Below, piece by piece: positions 52,915 to 62,168 of a stretch of 64,000 nt of DNA; within the stretch, counting starts at the first letter, position 1; every line of letters starts with the position of its first letter. Below the pieces are notes generated by a model that saw only the letters and a program-made list of their open reading frames with translations, ran no database searches and was not told the origin of the DNA. The position numbers and the translations under genes are program-made. Source of the stretch: Clostridioides difficile_D. Its GTDB lineage: Bacteria > Bacillota > Clostridia > Peptostreptococcales > Peptostreptococcaceae. The stretch covers positions 2,480,001 to 2,544,000 of the forward strand of contig OX244046.1 in NCBI GenBank assembly GCA_945861085.1, read 5' to 3'.

Positions 52915-53787
52915 ATGAACATAAATTATCTATATTATTTTCAAACTGTTTGTAAATATAAAAATATGACTAAAGCAGCAGAAAGCATTCACATTTCTCA
53001 GCCTTCTATTACCTTAGCTATTAAAGAATTAGAAAAAGAATTAGGTTTTGAACTTTTTTTTAGAATAGGCAATAAAATAGATTTGACTCCAGAAGGAAAG
53101 GTTTTTTTAGATAAATCAAGAAATTTCACAAGACAATTTGAAGATTTTCAAAGCGATGCACTAGACTTAGGGAAAAAAAGAAAGGCCTCTCTTAAAATAG
53201 GAATTCCTACAGTTTTAGGGACTTTTTTACTTTCGAAAATACTACCTAGATTTAATGTAATTTATCCAGATATTGAGCTTAAGATTTTTGAAGTTCCAAC
53301 TTTTATTGGTGCAAAAATGATTGAAGAATCTACACTTGATTTTTGTATTGGTATAATTGATAGTGATATTTATGATGATATAGATTCAAAAACAATCTAT
53401 AAAACAGAATTATATTTAGTTACAAATTCTAAAAATGAATTAGCGAAACAATCCATTATTTCAAACTATATGTTAAAAAATATACCTTTTGTTATACTCT
53501 CTGAGGGCTCTTATCACTATAAGATTATTACAAAAAGACTTGAGAAGGTTAAACCAAATATAATTTTACATTCAAATCAACTTTCTACTATACGTTATTT
53601 GTTAGAAAACGATTTAGCTTCAACAATATTATATAAAGAAATATTTCAAAATACTGAAAATCTCTGTTCAATCCCTTTAGAACGTGCAATTACTGCCAAC
53701 ATAGGTGTTCTTTGGAGAAAACATCAATACATATCCCATAGTATGAGACTTTTTATTGAATATATGGCATCTATTCATATAAATTAA
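52915..53787 (+). CDS. LysR-family transcriptional regulator
   Basis: 290 residues, standard LysR length. The N-terminal winged helix (1-60) has MTKAAESIHISQPSITLAIKELEKELG; the C-terminal two-lobed sensor domain follows. GGAG precedes the ATG. It is divergent from the succinate/4-hydroxybutyrate operon, the classical arrangement for a LysR activator of that operon. The inducer might be succinate or a CoA ester, but this cannot be read from sequence. Confidence 0.92.
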   Translation: MNINYLYYFQTVCKYKNMTKAAESIHISQPSITLAIKELEKELGFELFFRIGNKIDLTPEGKVFLDKSRNFTRQFEDFQSDALDLGKKRKASLKIGIPTVLGTFLLSKILPRFNVIYPDIELKIFEVPTFIGAKMIEESTLDFCIGIIDSDIYDDIDSKTIYKTELYLVTNSKNELAKQSIISNYMLKNIPFVILSEGSYHYKIITKRLEKVKPNIILHSNQLSTIRYLLENDLASTILYKEIFQNTENLCSIPLERAITANIGVLWRKHQYISHSMRLFIEYMASIHIN

Positions 53788-53843
53788 TATTGATATATAT
53801 TCTGTAAATACAGTATTAGAGGTATTTTAATATTGATAAATTT

Positions 53844-53877
53844 AAGCCCTTTTTACTAAGGTATGTAAATAGGGCTT
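53844..53877. terminator. Hairpin after the LysR gene
   Basis: AAGCCCT (53844-53850) and AGGGCTT (53871-53877). No T-run on the plus strand, so it is a modest terminator candidate. Confidence 0.5.
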
Positions 53878-53887
53878 GATGGTAAAA

Positions 53888-53921
53888 TTACAATAATATT
53901 TTATATAAAGTATTATTGTAA
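53888..53921. terminator. Convergent terminator, LysR gene and peptidase gene
   Basis: TTACAATAATA / TATTATTGTAA, perfect 11-bp stem, eight bases before the peptidase stop codon. Confidence 0.65.
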
Positions 53922-53928
53922 AATAAAA

Positions 53929-55008
53929 TTATTTGTCTAAAATCATCAAATTTTTAGGGAATTTAGTTAGTCTTTCAGGACCATTTTTTGTAATTAAAAC
54001 AGTATCTTCTATTCTAACGCCTCCCCATCCTGGAAAATAAATACCTGGCTCCATTGTTATTATACAACCTTCTTGTATTATCTTATCTCCATAATTACCA
54101 ATGAAAGGCTCTTCATGAACATCTCTACCAACACCATGCCCTATACCTTGATAATAGTAATCTTCATATTTCTTAACAATCTTTCTTATTTCTATATCTG
54201 GAATTGTAGCATGTACACCAATCTTCATGTTTTCAACTCCAACATCTTGTGCTTCCTTAACTAAATTATAAATTTCTAATTGTTTTTCAGATGCTTCTCC
54301 AACTATAAAAGTTCTAGTTGTATCAGAAATATATCCATTATACATAGCTCCATAATCTACAAGCACAAAATCACCTTTTTCTATAACCTTATCACTTGGT
54401 TTACCATGAAGTAATGAAGTTTTTGCTCCTGATATCAATATAGTTTCAAATCCTATATTTTGAGCTCCATTCATTTTCATAAAGTATTCTAATTTTGTAG
54501 CTAATTCAATTTCAGTAACACCAGCTTTTATATGTGGAATCAATTCTTCTAATGACTTATCTGCTATTTCACAAGCTTTTCTTGTATTTTTAATTTCTTC
54601 TTTATCTTTCACATATCTAAGTGTCTCTATGATATTTTCTGTAGGTATTAATTCTCCTCCATTTTTTTCAACTAGATTTTTAAGTTCTTCATATTTATCA
54701 AATACTATATTTGTTCTTTCAAATCCAAGTTTCTTTATACCTACTTTATCACACACACTCTTAACTGCCTTTGCCACACTTCTGTCAAAATTATGCCAGT
54801 TTATAATCTCAAAACCTTCACAAACATTTTCTGCAAGTTCCATATATCTACTATCAGTAACTAAAAAATTTCCATCTTTACAAATCACTGCATATGCTTC
54901 TTCATCAGGAAATCCACTTATGTAATTTACATTTGTCTTTTTTGTTAAGTATAATGCATCAAGCCCCTTAGCTTCTAACAATTCTACTACTTTTTCCAAT
55001 TTACTCAT
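53929..55008 (-). CDS. M24-family Xaa-Pro dipeptidase/aminopeptidase
   Basis: 359 residues. N-terminal creatinase-like domain (about 1-130), then the pita-bread metallopeptidase domain. Five metal ligands are visible: two aspartates in LVDYGAMYNGYISDTTRTF, histidine in GIGHGVGRDVHEEP, and glutamates in TMEPGIYFPG and GVRIEDTV. It releases the residue before proline from short peptides in the cytoplasm. In an amino-acid fermenter it would supply proline and other amino acids for Stickland reactions. It lies just downstream of the grd operon, from which a terminator separates it. Confidence 0.92.
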   Translation of the reverse strand: MSKLEKVVELLEAKGLDALYLTKKTNVNYISGFPDEEAYAVICKDGNFLVTDSRYMELAENVCEGFEIINWHNFDRSVAKAVKSVCDKVGIKKLGFERTNIVFDKYEELKNLVEKNGGELIPTENIIETLRYVKDKEEIKNTRKACEIADKSLEELIPHIKAGVTEIELATKLEYFMKMNGAQNIGFETILISGAKTSLLHGKPSDKVIEKGDFVLVDYGAMYNGYISDTTRTFIVGEASEKQLEIYNLVKEAQDVGVENMKIGVHATIPDIEIRKIVKKYEDYYYQGIGHGVGRDVHEEPFIGNYGDKIIQEGCIITMEPGIYFPGWGGVRIEDTVLITKNGPERLTKFPKNLMILDK

Positions 55009-55301
55009 GATTTTGCCTCCAAAAAATAAATTTTACTTTAATTATATTATATCATTAATAATATTATTTTTTATTTTATCAAATGCCTTATTTATAAAAT
55101 TTTTTCACATGTTATTAATCTTATTTAAATATTTATAATAATTTTTTATTCAGTGTAAGTAACATAAAATAAATAAGAAAAGTATCATTATTATCATAAA
55201 AATTCATTACATTTCGATTTTACTAATTATAAGTTGTAAATATCTAATTGTCTTTATAACAATTATTTGAGTAATAAAAATAATATAAATTGAGTAACAA
55301 A
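55009..55301. other. Spacer between the peptidase gene and the grd terminator
   Basis: About 290 bases of low-complexity AT sequence with no ORF. It should contain the peptidase promoter. No distinct motif was found. Confidence 0.4.
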
Positions 55302-55346
55302 AAGAACATATACTTATAACCTAAAAGACTATAACTATATGTTCTT
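55302..55346 (-). terminator. Terminator of the glycine reductase operon
   Basis: AAGAACATATA / TATATGTTCTT stem; the minus strand continues with TTTTTGTTAC. It lies 23 bases after the grdD stop. Confidence 0.85.
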
Positions 55347-55368
55347 CATTTACATGTATAATTTATAT

Positions 55369-56514
55369 TTATTTTGCGGTATATCCAGCTTTAACTAAAG
55401 TTTCAACTGCTAAATCCCCTTTAGCTTCATTTACTAAAACTATCGGACCTGTACAACCCATACCACTTTCAGCATAGATTCCATTTTTCCATAACTCAGA
55501 CACTGCATCTTCTAAATCCATTATATCAACACCAGCTATTTGACGAGTAACAACTTCTTTATCTGGCATTTTAACTTCTACTTTCTCAGTTTTAACTTCT
55601 TTTTTAGTAAGAGATACTATAATATCATCAAATTTTGCTTTTTTAACCTTTGCAAATTCATTTCTTGCAACATTACTTATATCTCCCTTTACAACATCAT
55701 AAGCATATTTTAACGCATTTGCTACTACTGGAGAACCTGATGCTCTTGATACTATAAGTACCTTTCTATCATAGTCTTCTCCAACCCCAGGACCATATCC
55801 AAATCCTTGAGCTTCATAATCCCCACCTGTAGTATATGAAGAGAATACTTTCATAAATATATTTCCAGATAACGTATCAGTAACCATAACATCAGGTGCA
55901 CCCACAAGTAAATCATTACCTCTCATTACACATCCACCATCTGCTCTAATTGAATCAGCAAATTCCATATCATATCCATTATCTTTTAATTCTTTTAAAC
56001 ATTTCTCAACTTGTCTTGCTCCATCAACATTAAGTATTCCAACTTTTGGGCACTTATTACCCATTGATTTTGCTGTAGCAATACCATAAATAGCATTTCT
56101 TACCATTGCTTCTATTCTATTAGTGGCACTTGTCCCTGTTGTTGTTGCAAGTATCATTTCTTTTCCTTTTGCTGGAGTTATTACTCTACCTACTGTAGAC
56201 ACTCCTATTGGAAAATTGTAATGCATAGTAACACAAGCATCAATATATCCTGAATCTAATAATTCTTCCATTTTTGCATGCATTTCTTTTTCATCATTAA
56301 CTTCAACCACTTCAAGGTCAGTTTCCACCTTTGGTCCAATAAGTACTATATCAAATAAATTAGATTTTGCTAATTGTGCACCATTAACCATGTTCTCTAC
56401 ACCATGTTCACTTCCAAGTGTAGTCACACCAATTTTTACTTTCTTGCCAAATTCGCCGCTTTCTATTGCATTAGCTACTTCTAAGAATACATCTGCGATT
56501 ACTTTTTTTGACAT
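55369..56514 (-). CDS. grdD: Glycine reductase complex component C, alpha subunit
   Basis: 381 residues, the usual GrdD length, of the PlsX/phosphotransacetylase-like fold. It has EHGVENMVNGAQLAKSN and YAESGMGCTGPIVLVNEAKG; the cysteine in the latter lies near the active site. With GrdC it releases the acetyl group of the selenoprotein A carboxymethyl-selenoether as acetyl phosphate. GGGGTGAGG precedes the ATG, ten bases after grdC. It is last in the operon. Confidence 0.95.
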   Translation of the reverse strand: MSKKVIADVFLEVANAIESGEFGKKVKIGVTTLGSEHGVENMVNGAQLAKSNLFDIVLIGPKVETDLEVVEVNDEKEMHAKMEELLDSGYIDACVTMHYNFPIGVSTVGRVITPAKGKEMILATTTGTSATNRIEAMVRNAIYGIATAKSMGNKCPKVGILNVDGARQVEKCLKELKDNGYDMEFADSIRADGGCVMRGNDLLVGAPDVMVTDTLSGNIFMKVFSSYTTGGDYEAQGFGYGPGVGEDYDRKVLIVSRASGSPVVANALKYAYDVVKGDISNVARNEFAKVKKAKFDDIIVSLTKKEVKTEKVEVKMPDKEVVTRQIAGVDIMDLEDAVSELWKNGIYAESGMGCTGPIVLVNEAKGDLAVETLVKAGYTAK

Positions 56515-56524
56515 ATCCTCACCC

Positions 56525-58057
56525 CTATTCTTCTAACATATCTAATGCTAGTTTTTTCATAGATTCAGCTATTATCTTCTTAATTTCATCCTTAGATATT
56601 CCTGAAGTTTCTTCAGTAATACCTGTATTTCTTTCAGCTATGAAAGATACTCCATCAAATAAGTTAGTCATTCTTCCTAAGAATAAACTACCTTTTCCAA
56701 CTATCATAGCTCTATTTCTATTTCCTGTAGTTAAATCATCTATTAAAAATCCTATATAAGGAGCTCCTGATGGTATATGACCTTGAGTTGGTGCCCATCC
56801 TGGTAATCCTTTATTAGAAACAAAATCTTTTAACGCTTTCTTTTCTAAATCTCCACGCTTAACAGCAAGTGCTCCTATCATTTTGTAGTTTGCTTCTGGA
56901 ACATCTCCTGCTCCTGCTGGCTTAGTTATATCTGGGTTTTGCATTTCAACTGAATATACATCAACATCTGTTATTTTTAAATTAGCTCTATCAAGACCTG
57001 AAGTTATAAGTGCTGTCATAACTGCTTGAGGTGAAGAACCAGTTCCAACAGTATGCTTACCTGTTAAATCCGTTCTTATAACTGGATTTACACCATCATT
57101 TTCAGATACAAGTACTGCAAATCCTCCAACAACATCTTCAAGTACAGGAAGACCTTTTTTAACATGGTCTTTAGCATTCATTCCAAGTTTAGCACTTGCT
57201 CCACCTGCTACTACCATTACATTTTTATGTATTCCAGCTTTTACTAAAGCTGCTGCTTGAATTAATGCATGTGTTGGTGCTGCACAAAATCCTCTTGTGT
57301 CAGAGCCAGTTGCATTTTGAAGTCCTACTATCTCAGCTATTGATTTAGCAAAGTTTCCTCCACCTCTTTGGTTTATATCTCCACAAGCTTCTTCTGAACA
57401 CTCAATAACATAATCTATTTCAGCAGGGTCTATTTTGCTATGTCTTAGCATTTGAATAGCAGATAAAACTCCAGATGCTTTTACTACTAGATTTTCAAAC
57501 ATTGTATGGGCATTTAAGTTAACATCTACATCATGTGCTCTTTTTACATAACCAACGAATTTTCCATCATGGTATAATCCTTCTGCTATATGTGTTGCTA
57601 CTAATTCTTTACCTTCTTCTATATCATCACCCTTTAATTTACCTACAAATGGTGCAATTTCAGGGTAGTTATTTTCAATTTTTGGTTTTACTTCATCAAT
57701 AAATTCTTGTGATAATTTTACTAAATCAAATGCATCACTTATTTGCATTAAAGCTATGAACTCATCTTGAGGCATTATTTCTCCAAATTTACCATTTCTA
57801 GTTCCCTCAATCTTTTGTTCACACCATGGCATTGGTAAATCTCTTAATTCTTCTGGTCTTCTATTTCCTATATAAACTTGATTTGGCATGTAGTTAACTA
57901 CATCTTCGTAACTTCTTATATGATTACTTACTTCTTTTAAAAATTCTGAATCTGGATTTGTTGCTCTTTCAACTGTACAAGTACTTCCATTTTGCACTAT
58001 CATATCTGGAGTATGAATAAGTACATAGCCTGCCCCTTTTAAAACTGGATAAGTCAT
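56525..58057 (-). CDS. grdC: Glycine reductase complex component C, beta subunit
   Basis: 510 residues from the ATG at 58057, which follows GGAGGTG; an upstream extension to 58087 was rejected because the ribosome binding site lies inside it. A FabH/thiolase-like fold is apparent, with VIECSEEACGDINQRGGGNF and SDTRGFCAAPTHALIQAA holding the catalytic cysteine. With GrdD it converts the ketene-level acetyl group on GrdA to acetyl phosphate, the energy-yielding step of glycine reduction. Confidence 0.95.
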   Translation of the reverse strand: MTYPVLKGAGYVLIHTPDMIVQNGSTCTVERATNPDSEFLKEVSNHIRSYEDVVNYMPNQVYIGNRRPEELRDLPMPWCEQKIEGTRNGKFGEIMPQDEFIALMQISDAFDLVKLSQEFIDEVKPKIENNYPEIAPFVGKLKGDDIEEGKELVATHIAEGLYHDGKFVGYVKRAHDVDVNLNAHTMFENLVVKASGVLSAIQMLRHSKIDPAEIDYVIECSEEACGDINQRGGGNFAKSIAEIVGLQNATGSDTRGFCAAPTHALIQAAALVKAGIHKNVMVVAGGASAKLGMNAKDHVKKGLPVLEDVVGGFAVLVSENDGVNPVIRTDLTGKHTVGTGSSPQAVMTALITSGLDRANLKITDVDVYSVEMQNPDITKPAGAGDVPEANYKMIGALAVKRGDLEKKALKDFVSNKGLPGWAPTQGHIPSGAPYIGFLIDDLTTGNRNRAMIVGKGSLFLGRMTNLFDGVSFIAERNTGITEETSGISKDEIKKIIAESMKKLALDMLEE

Positions 58058-58179
58058 TTTGTGCACCTCCATAAATTTTATGAACACTTATTTTTTAATC
58101 TCATTAAAAACTCTAATTATTCTATTTTTATTATTGTATATTTGATTCTATTATTTTTTATGTATTTTGGCATTTTTTA

Positions 58180-58224
58180 AGATTTCATGAATGAATAACT
58201 CCAATTTATCCATTCACGAAATCT
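58180..58224 (-). repeat. 14-bp hairpin between grdB and grdC
   Basis: AGATTTCATGAATG (58180-58193) faces CATTCACGAAATCT (58211-58224), with one non-Watson-Crick pair that becomes G-U in the mRNA. No T-run follows. It may set the relative amount of grdB and grdC mRNA through processing or stability. Confidence 0.6.
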
Positions 58225-58307
58225 ATATTATTTTTTTGTGTATAGTTATTTTTTATTTTTAGTGTGTGTTTATATTTTTATCTATATAATGTATGTGTGT
58301 GTTATTT

Positions 58308-59618
58308 TTATTTTTCAAATACTGTTTGACCATCTACTTCTGTAGTTAAAGCATTTAATGCTTTTTCTACAAGGCCTCTTCTTAAGGCTTTTTCTTCTGT
58401 AGGGTCAAGTGCTGGATTTCCAAGTGGATGAGGTATTGCTATAGTTGGAACTATTCTATTAGCCCCTACTGTTAATGAAATAGGTACTACTGTACACATA
58501 TGAACTACTGGAAGTCCAGTTTTTTCTATTTCTTTTACCATCGTTGCGCCGCAACGAGTACAAGTACCTCATGTAGAAGTTAAGATTACTGCATCTACAC
58601 CATCAGCTACTAATGCTGCTCCAATTTCAGAAGCATATTTTTTAGAATTTGCAACAGATGTACCATTACCTACAGTTGTATAGAAAGTCTCATGTAATTT
58701 TCCAATTACACCTTCTTTTTCTAAATCTCTAAGAACATCAACAGGTAATACTCTATCTGCATCTAAGTTTGCATACACTGGGTCATATCCACCATGTGCA
58801 GTTTCATAAGTCTCTTCTGTTAAATCCATAACTCCTGCTATAGAATAAGTTCCATATTTAGAAGCTGAAGAAGACTCTATTCTATCTGGATTTCCTTTTG
58901 GAACTATACCACCAGAAGTAACTAAAGCTATTTTGCATTTTGATAAATCTTTTACAGCTTTACTTGGGTCAACTCTATCAAAGTTTGGCATTGGGTATTC
59001 AGTTTCAAATGGTTCACCTTTTATTTTCTTAACTAACATGTCAACAGCTCTCTTAGAACCTCTGTCTTCATGGAAGTAGTTAACTCTTATTCCTCTAGCT
59101 ATGTATCCTTCATCTTTAGGAGTTCCAATTTCTTCTCCGTTCGCAAGTTTTACTGCAAGTTTAGCTATCTTAGGAAGTGCTTTTCTCATACCTGCTGCAG
59201 AATCAGAAGTTTCTACTACATAAACATCCTTTTTAAACATATCTGCTCCTGGATTTTCAATATACATACCTGTTAAAGCTGGTATATTTAAAGCATCTTT
59301 TACAACTTTAGTTATTGTTCCAGCAGCAACTCCATATCTACCAGCATTAAATGCAGGACCAGCTATGAAAAGTTGTGGTTCAAAACCTTTTACCATTGAT
59401 AAAACTTCTTCACTTGCACTATCAATATTTTCATTAAAATAGCTATCTCCACAAACTACTGTTCCAACTATTTCAATATCTTCACCTAATAATTTATCAA
59501 GTTGTAAACTTATTGGAGGTAAAGTTTCTGCCACATGTGGCTTAGTATCAGCTTTTTCTTCTCCACCTATACCAGCAAAGAACTGATTAATATAATGTAC
59601 TGCTTTTAGTTTTCCCAT
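58308..59618 (-). CDS. grdB: Glycine-specific selenoprotein B, UGA-encoded selenocysteine
   Basis: 436 residues when the in-frame UGA at 58571-58569 is read as selenocysteine 350. The motif is then U-G-T-C-T-R-C, matching the UxxCxxC site of GrdB. The downstream 78 residues remain in frame and conserved in style, so a split gene is not the right reading. A stable hairpin 11 bases after the UGA (58541-58557) is the probable SECIS. GrdB forms the Schiff base with glycine and hands the carboxymethyl group to the selenol of GrdA. AGGGGTG precedes the ATG. Confidence 0.96.
58541..58557 (-). promoter_or_regulatory. Bacterial SECIS-like hairpin in grdB
   Basis: TCGTTGCGGCGCAACGA forms a perfect 7-bp stem with a three-base GGC loop, eleven bases downstream of the UGA. 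It is far more GC-rich than the surrounding DNA, as expected for a SelB-binding element. Confidence 0.8.
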
Positions 59619-59649
59619 CTCTTAGTTTCACCCCTTTTGCTTTTAGGCA

Positions 59650-60123
59650 TTAAAATTTACAAAATTCTTCTCTTATACCAGACATTTCTTCTTCTATTTC
59701 TTCAACTTCTAAAACCATTTCCATCATACTTATTTGGTCTTCATATACACTTTCATCAAATAATGATTTTATTGGTTCCTCAACAACGTGGTAAACACTT
59801 AATCCTAAGGCAACTCCAGCAAGTGGTCCAGCGAAAGTTGGATCTCCAGCAGTTACTGTTTCGGCTGCAAGACCTGCAGCTTCGGCTTCAGCAGCACCTA
59901 GTAAAATCACAACATTTTCAGCTCCGAATTTATCAGCAGCTTCTTTAACTCTGTTTTGATTTTCTAAGTCCATAGCCCCAGCAGCTGTTCAGACAAAGCA
60001 TTCTGTAGATGAGAAAACAACCTCTGCTCCTTCTACTGTTTTTACACATTCTTCTATCGCAGGTCCTGGTATACCATCACGGTCACCTATTATAAGAACC
60101 TTTTTATTACTAAGTAAACTCAT
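59650..60123 (-). CDS. grdA: Glycine/sarcosine/betaine reductase selenoprotein A
   Basis: 157 residues from the ATG at 60123 (GGAGG upstream) when the UGA at 59991-59989 is read as selenocysteine 45. The redox motif is C-F-V-U followed by TAAGAMDLENQ, which is diagnostic of GrdA. The selenol carries the carboxymethyl group from GrdB to GrdC/GrdD, and thioredoxin reduces the resulting mixed selenide-sulfide with C42. Without readthrough only the last 107 residues would be called. Small, acidic, cytoplasmic. It lies between grdE and grdB. Confidence 0.97.
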
Positions 60124-60235
60124 AATAATCCTCCTTATTATATTTCTAATATATTTTTTTACATCTATAACACTTATTATAATATATCTATAATATGTTT
60201 AATTAACATTACTCAATCGTTTAATGGAATACTTT

Positions 60236-61522
60236 TTAATATCCTTTAGCAGTTAAATGACCAAATCCTGTTTCATTAGTTGCACCTGTTATAGCTTGGA
60301 TTTCAACTTCAATAGTTCCATCAGCTTTTAAACTTCCATCAGAACCACCAGCTATTACATCCACTACTTCTAAATGACCAATTACTTTATCTAGCTTAGG
60401 AAGCACTACAACTTGGTTAGCATTTCCACCTGTTACAACAGCATCAGCTCTTACATCTGCATCTGCAAGTGATTGAGAACCTCCATCACGTCCAGCATAT
60501 TCATCTGTAACTATAACTGTTTTAACACCTTGCATTTCTATCTTCTTACAGTTCATTATAAGGTCAGTATCAGGATTTCCAAAACCTTCTTGTGAAACTA
60601 TAACTGCATCTAATCCTAAATATTTACATAATTTAGAAGTCCAGTTTGAAGATCTTTCTTTATCTGCTAGGTAAACATTTTCATTCGTTATAATTACACC
60701 TACAAAGTTTATATCTTTGCCATGTCTTGCATATAAATCTTCAACAACCCCATTATTTATGTGAACATAACTTGGGTTTTTATCACATGCAGAAACACAG
60801 TTACCACTTACAATTGCTCCGTCCATTAATTCTGTTGGATATAATAAAGTTGGTACTATTTGTTTTGCATCTACTCCATATACATAAGTATCATGTAATA
60901 AACCTTGAGTCTGAAGCATATAAACATATCCTACTTTTGGAAGCTCTGGATATTCTTTTATTGATTCAAGAAGAGGTTTAGTTTCATATACTGAAACTTC
61001 ATCTGGAGTAAGATTTCTCGCTACTTCTCCTAAATACATTGCTGCTTTGAATCCTATCATTCTAACAGCTTTTTCATGAGCATATTGTTTTAAACCATCA
61101 ATAGGTTCAGCTATTACTACTACATTATTTAATTTAGAAAATGGAGTGTACTTAGCTCCTTCTCCAGTCATATCTATTATACCTTCTTGGAAACCTACTA
61201 TTTTTCCAGTAGTTACAACAGCTACACCTTTTAAAGCATGAGTTTTTCCTTCTCCTACAGTGTCAACTTTAGACATGATGCCTGGGAATATTCCCCCATT
61301 ACCTTCAACTTTTACTCTTGGCTCAATAACATCTTTTACAGGTGTTATTCTTACGCTTTCACCTGGACGAGCTAATTCTATATCTATAGATTTGATGTGC
61401 TCATCTCCACCAATTTCTTGTAGCATCTCTTGCTTATTGATGAATAATACTCCATCTTTTACTTCTGTTACATCACCAAATTGAATATCTTTTATAAAGA
61501 TTTTCCCTAATTCAAGACGCAT
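60236..61522 (-). CDS. grdE: Glycine reductase complex proprotein GrdE
   Basis: 428 residues. The proprotein is cleaved autocatalytically at a cysteine to give a pyruvoyl-containing subunit. C242 in VSGNCVSACDK is at the same number as the cleavage cysteine reported for Clostridium sticklandii. The two pieces join GrdB to make the substrate-specific protein B, in which the carbonyl group binds glycine. GGAGGTG precedes the ATG. Confidence 0.96.
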   Translation of the reverse strand: MRLELGKIFIKDIQFGDVTEVKDGVLFINKQEMLQEIGGDEHIKSIDIELARPGESVRITPVKDVIEPRVKVEGNGGIFPGIMSKVDTVGEGKTHALKGVAVVTTGKIVGFQEGIIDMTGEGAKYTPFSKLNNVVVIAEPIDGLKQYAHEKAVRMIGFKAAMYLGEVARNLTPDEVSVYETKPLLESIKEYPELPKVGYVYMLQTQGLLHDTYVYGVDAKQIVPTLLYPTELMDGAIVSGNCVSACDKNPSYVHINNGVVEDLYARHGKDINFVGVIITNENVYLADKERSSNWTSKLCKYLGLDAVIVSQEGFGNPDTDLIMNCKKIEMQGVKTVIVTDEYAGRDGGSQSLADADVRADAVVTGGNANQVVVLPKLDKVIGHLEVVDVIAGGSDGSLKADGTIEVEIQAITGATNETGFGHLTAKGY

Positions 61523-61783
61523 ACTTGCACCTCCTGTTATTTAATTTGTGTATATGCATTTGAGTTTTTCTCAAAATTATATCATTTTACAACTTATCTT
61601 AAAGATATTTTTATATTCTGTTTTTATGTTTCAAATATTTATTTCATTAATAAAAATATTTATTGTAAAAAAATTATTTTATCTAAAATTATTTTTTTAA
61701 CAAACTTAGACATAAAAACACTTTTCTTTTATCTTCAGACTAAAATAAATTTTTTCTTTTGATGTTAATACTTTATCAATATA
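61523..61783. other. Spacer of 261 bp between trxA and grdE
   Basis: AT-rich; no ORF and no clear terminator. The length leaves room for an internal promoter ahead of grdE, but I cannot identify one. Confidence 0.4.
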
Positions 61784-62101
61784 TTAAAGATATTTTTTAA
61801 TCATTTCTTCTATATTAGAAACTGTAGCATCATCCTTAGTAACTTCATCTACTTTTTCCCCATCTTTGTATATAGCCATAGTTGGAAGACCTAATACTTT
61901 TTGTTTTATAGCTAATCTTCTAGCTTTTGTTGTATCCATCTTACAGAATTTTATCTTATCTCCATAAGTCTCAGCTAATTTATGAACATCTGGCATTAAA
62001 GCTTTACAAGGCTCACAACCTTCACTCCAAAAATCAACAAATACAAAACCTTCTGCATTTAAAACTTCTTCTTCAAATGTAGCCTTATCTAAATCTAACA
62101 T
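61784..62101 (-). CDS. trxA: Thioredoxin dedicated to glycine reductase, CEPC active site
   Basis: 105 residues with a thioredoxin fold. The active site is WSEGCEPCK (C29, C32), so CEPC in place of the standard CGPC. Altered active sites are known for thioredoxins in glycine reductase operons. It carries electrons from thioredoxin reductase to GrdA. The cis-proline region GLPTMAIYKDG is intact. It lies between trxB and grdE. Confidence 0.94.
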   Translation of the reverse strand: MLDLDKATFEEEVLNAEGFVFVDFWSEGCEPCKALMPDVHKLAETYGDKIKFCKMDTTKARRLAIKQKVLGLPTMAIYKDGEKVDEVTKDDATVSNIEEMIKKYL

Positions 62102-62168
62102 TTTCTTATTCCCCCTTGAAATTTTTATTTTATTTTAAATATTATTTATTGAATTTAATTTACAGACT

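Noticed and set aside
58232..58305. GT-rich stretch as a tandem repeat array
   Set aside because: The TGTGTG runs are short and irregular, so low-complexity sequence explains them better than a repeat array.
58308..58541. Separate 77-residue gene downstream of a truncated grdB
   Set aside because: It is in frame with the preceding 349 codons across a single UGA in the UxxCxxC context, followed by a SECIS-like hairpin. This is selenocysteine readthrough of one gene.
59650..59973. 107-residue protein starting MDLENQ
   Set aside because: It is the C-terminal part of GrdA after the selenocysteine codon; the true start is at 60123.
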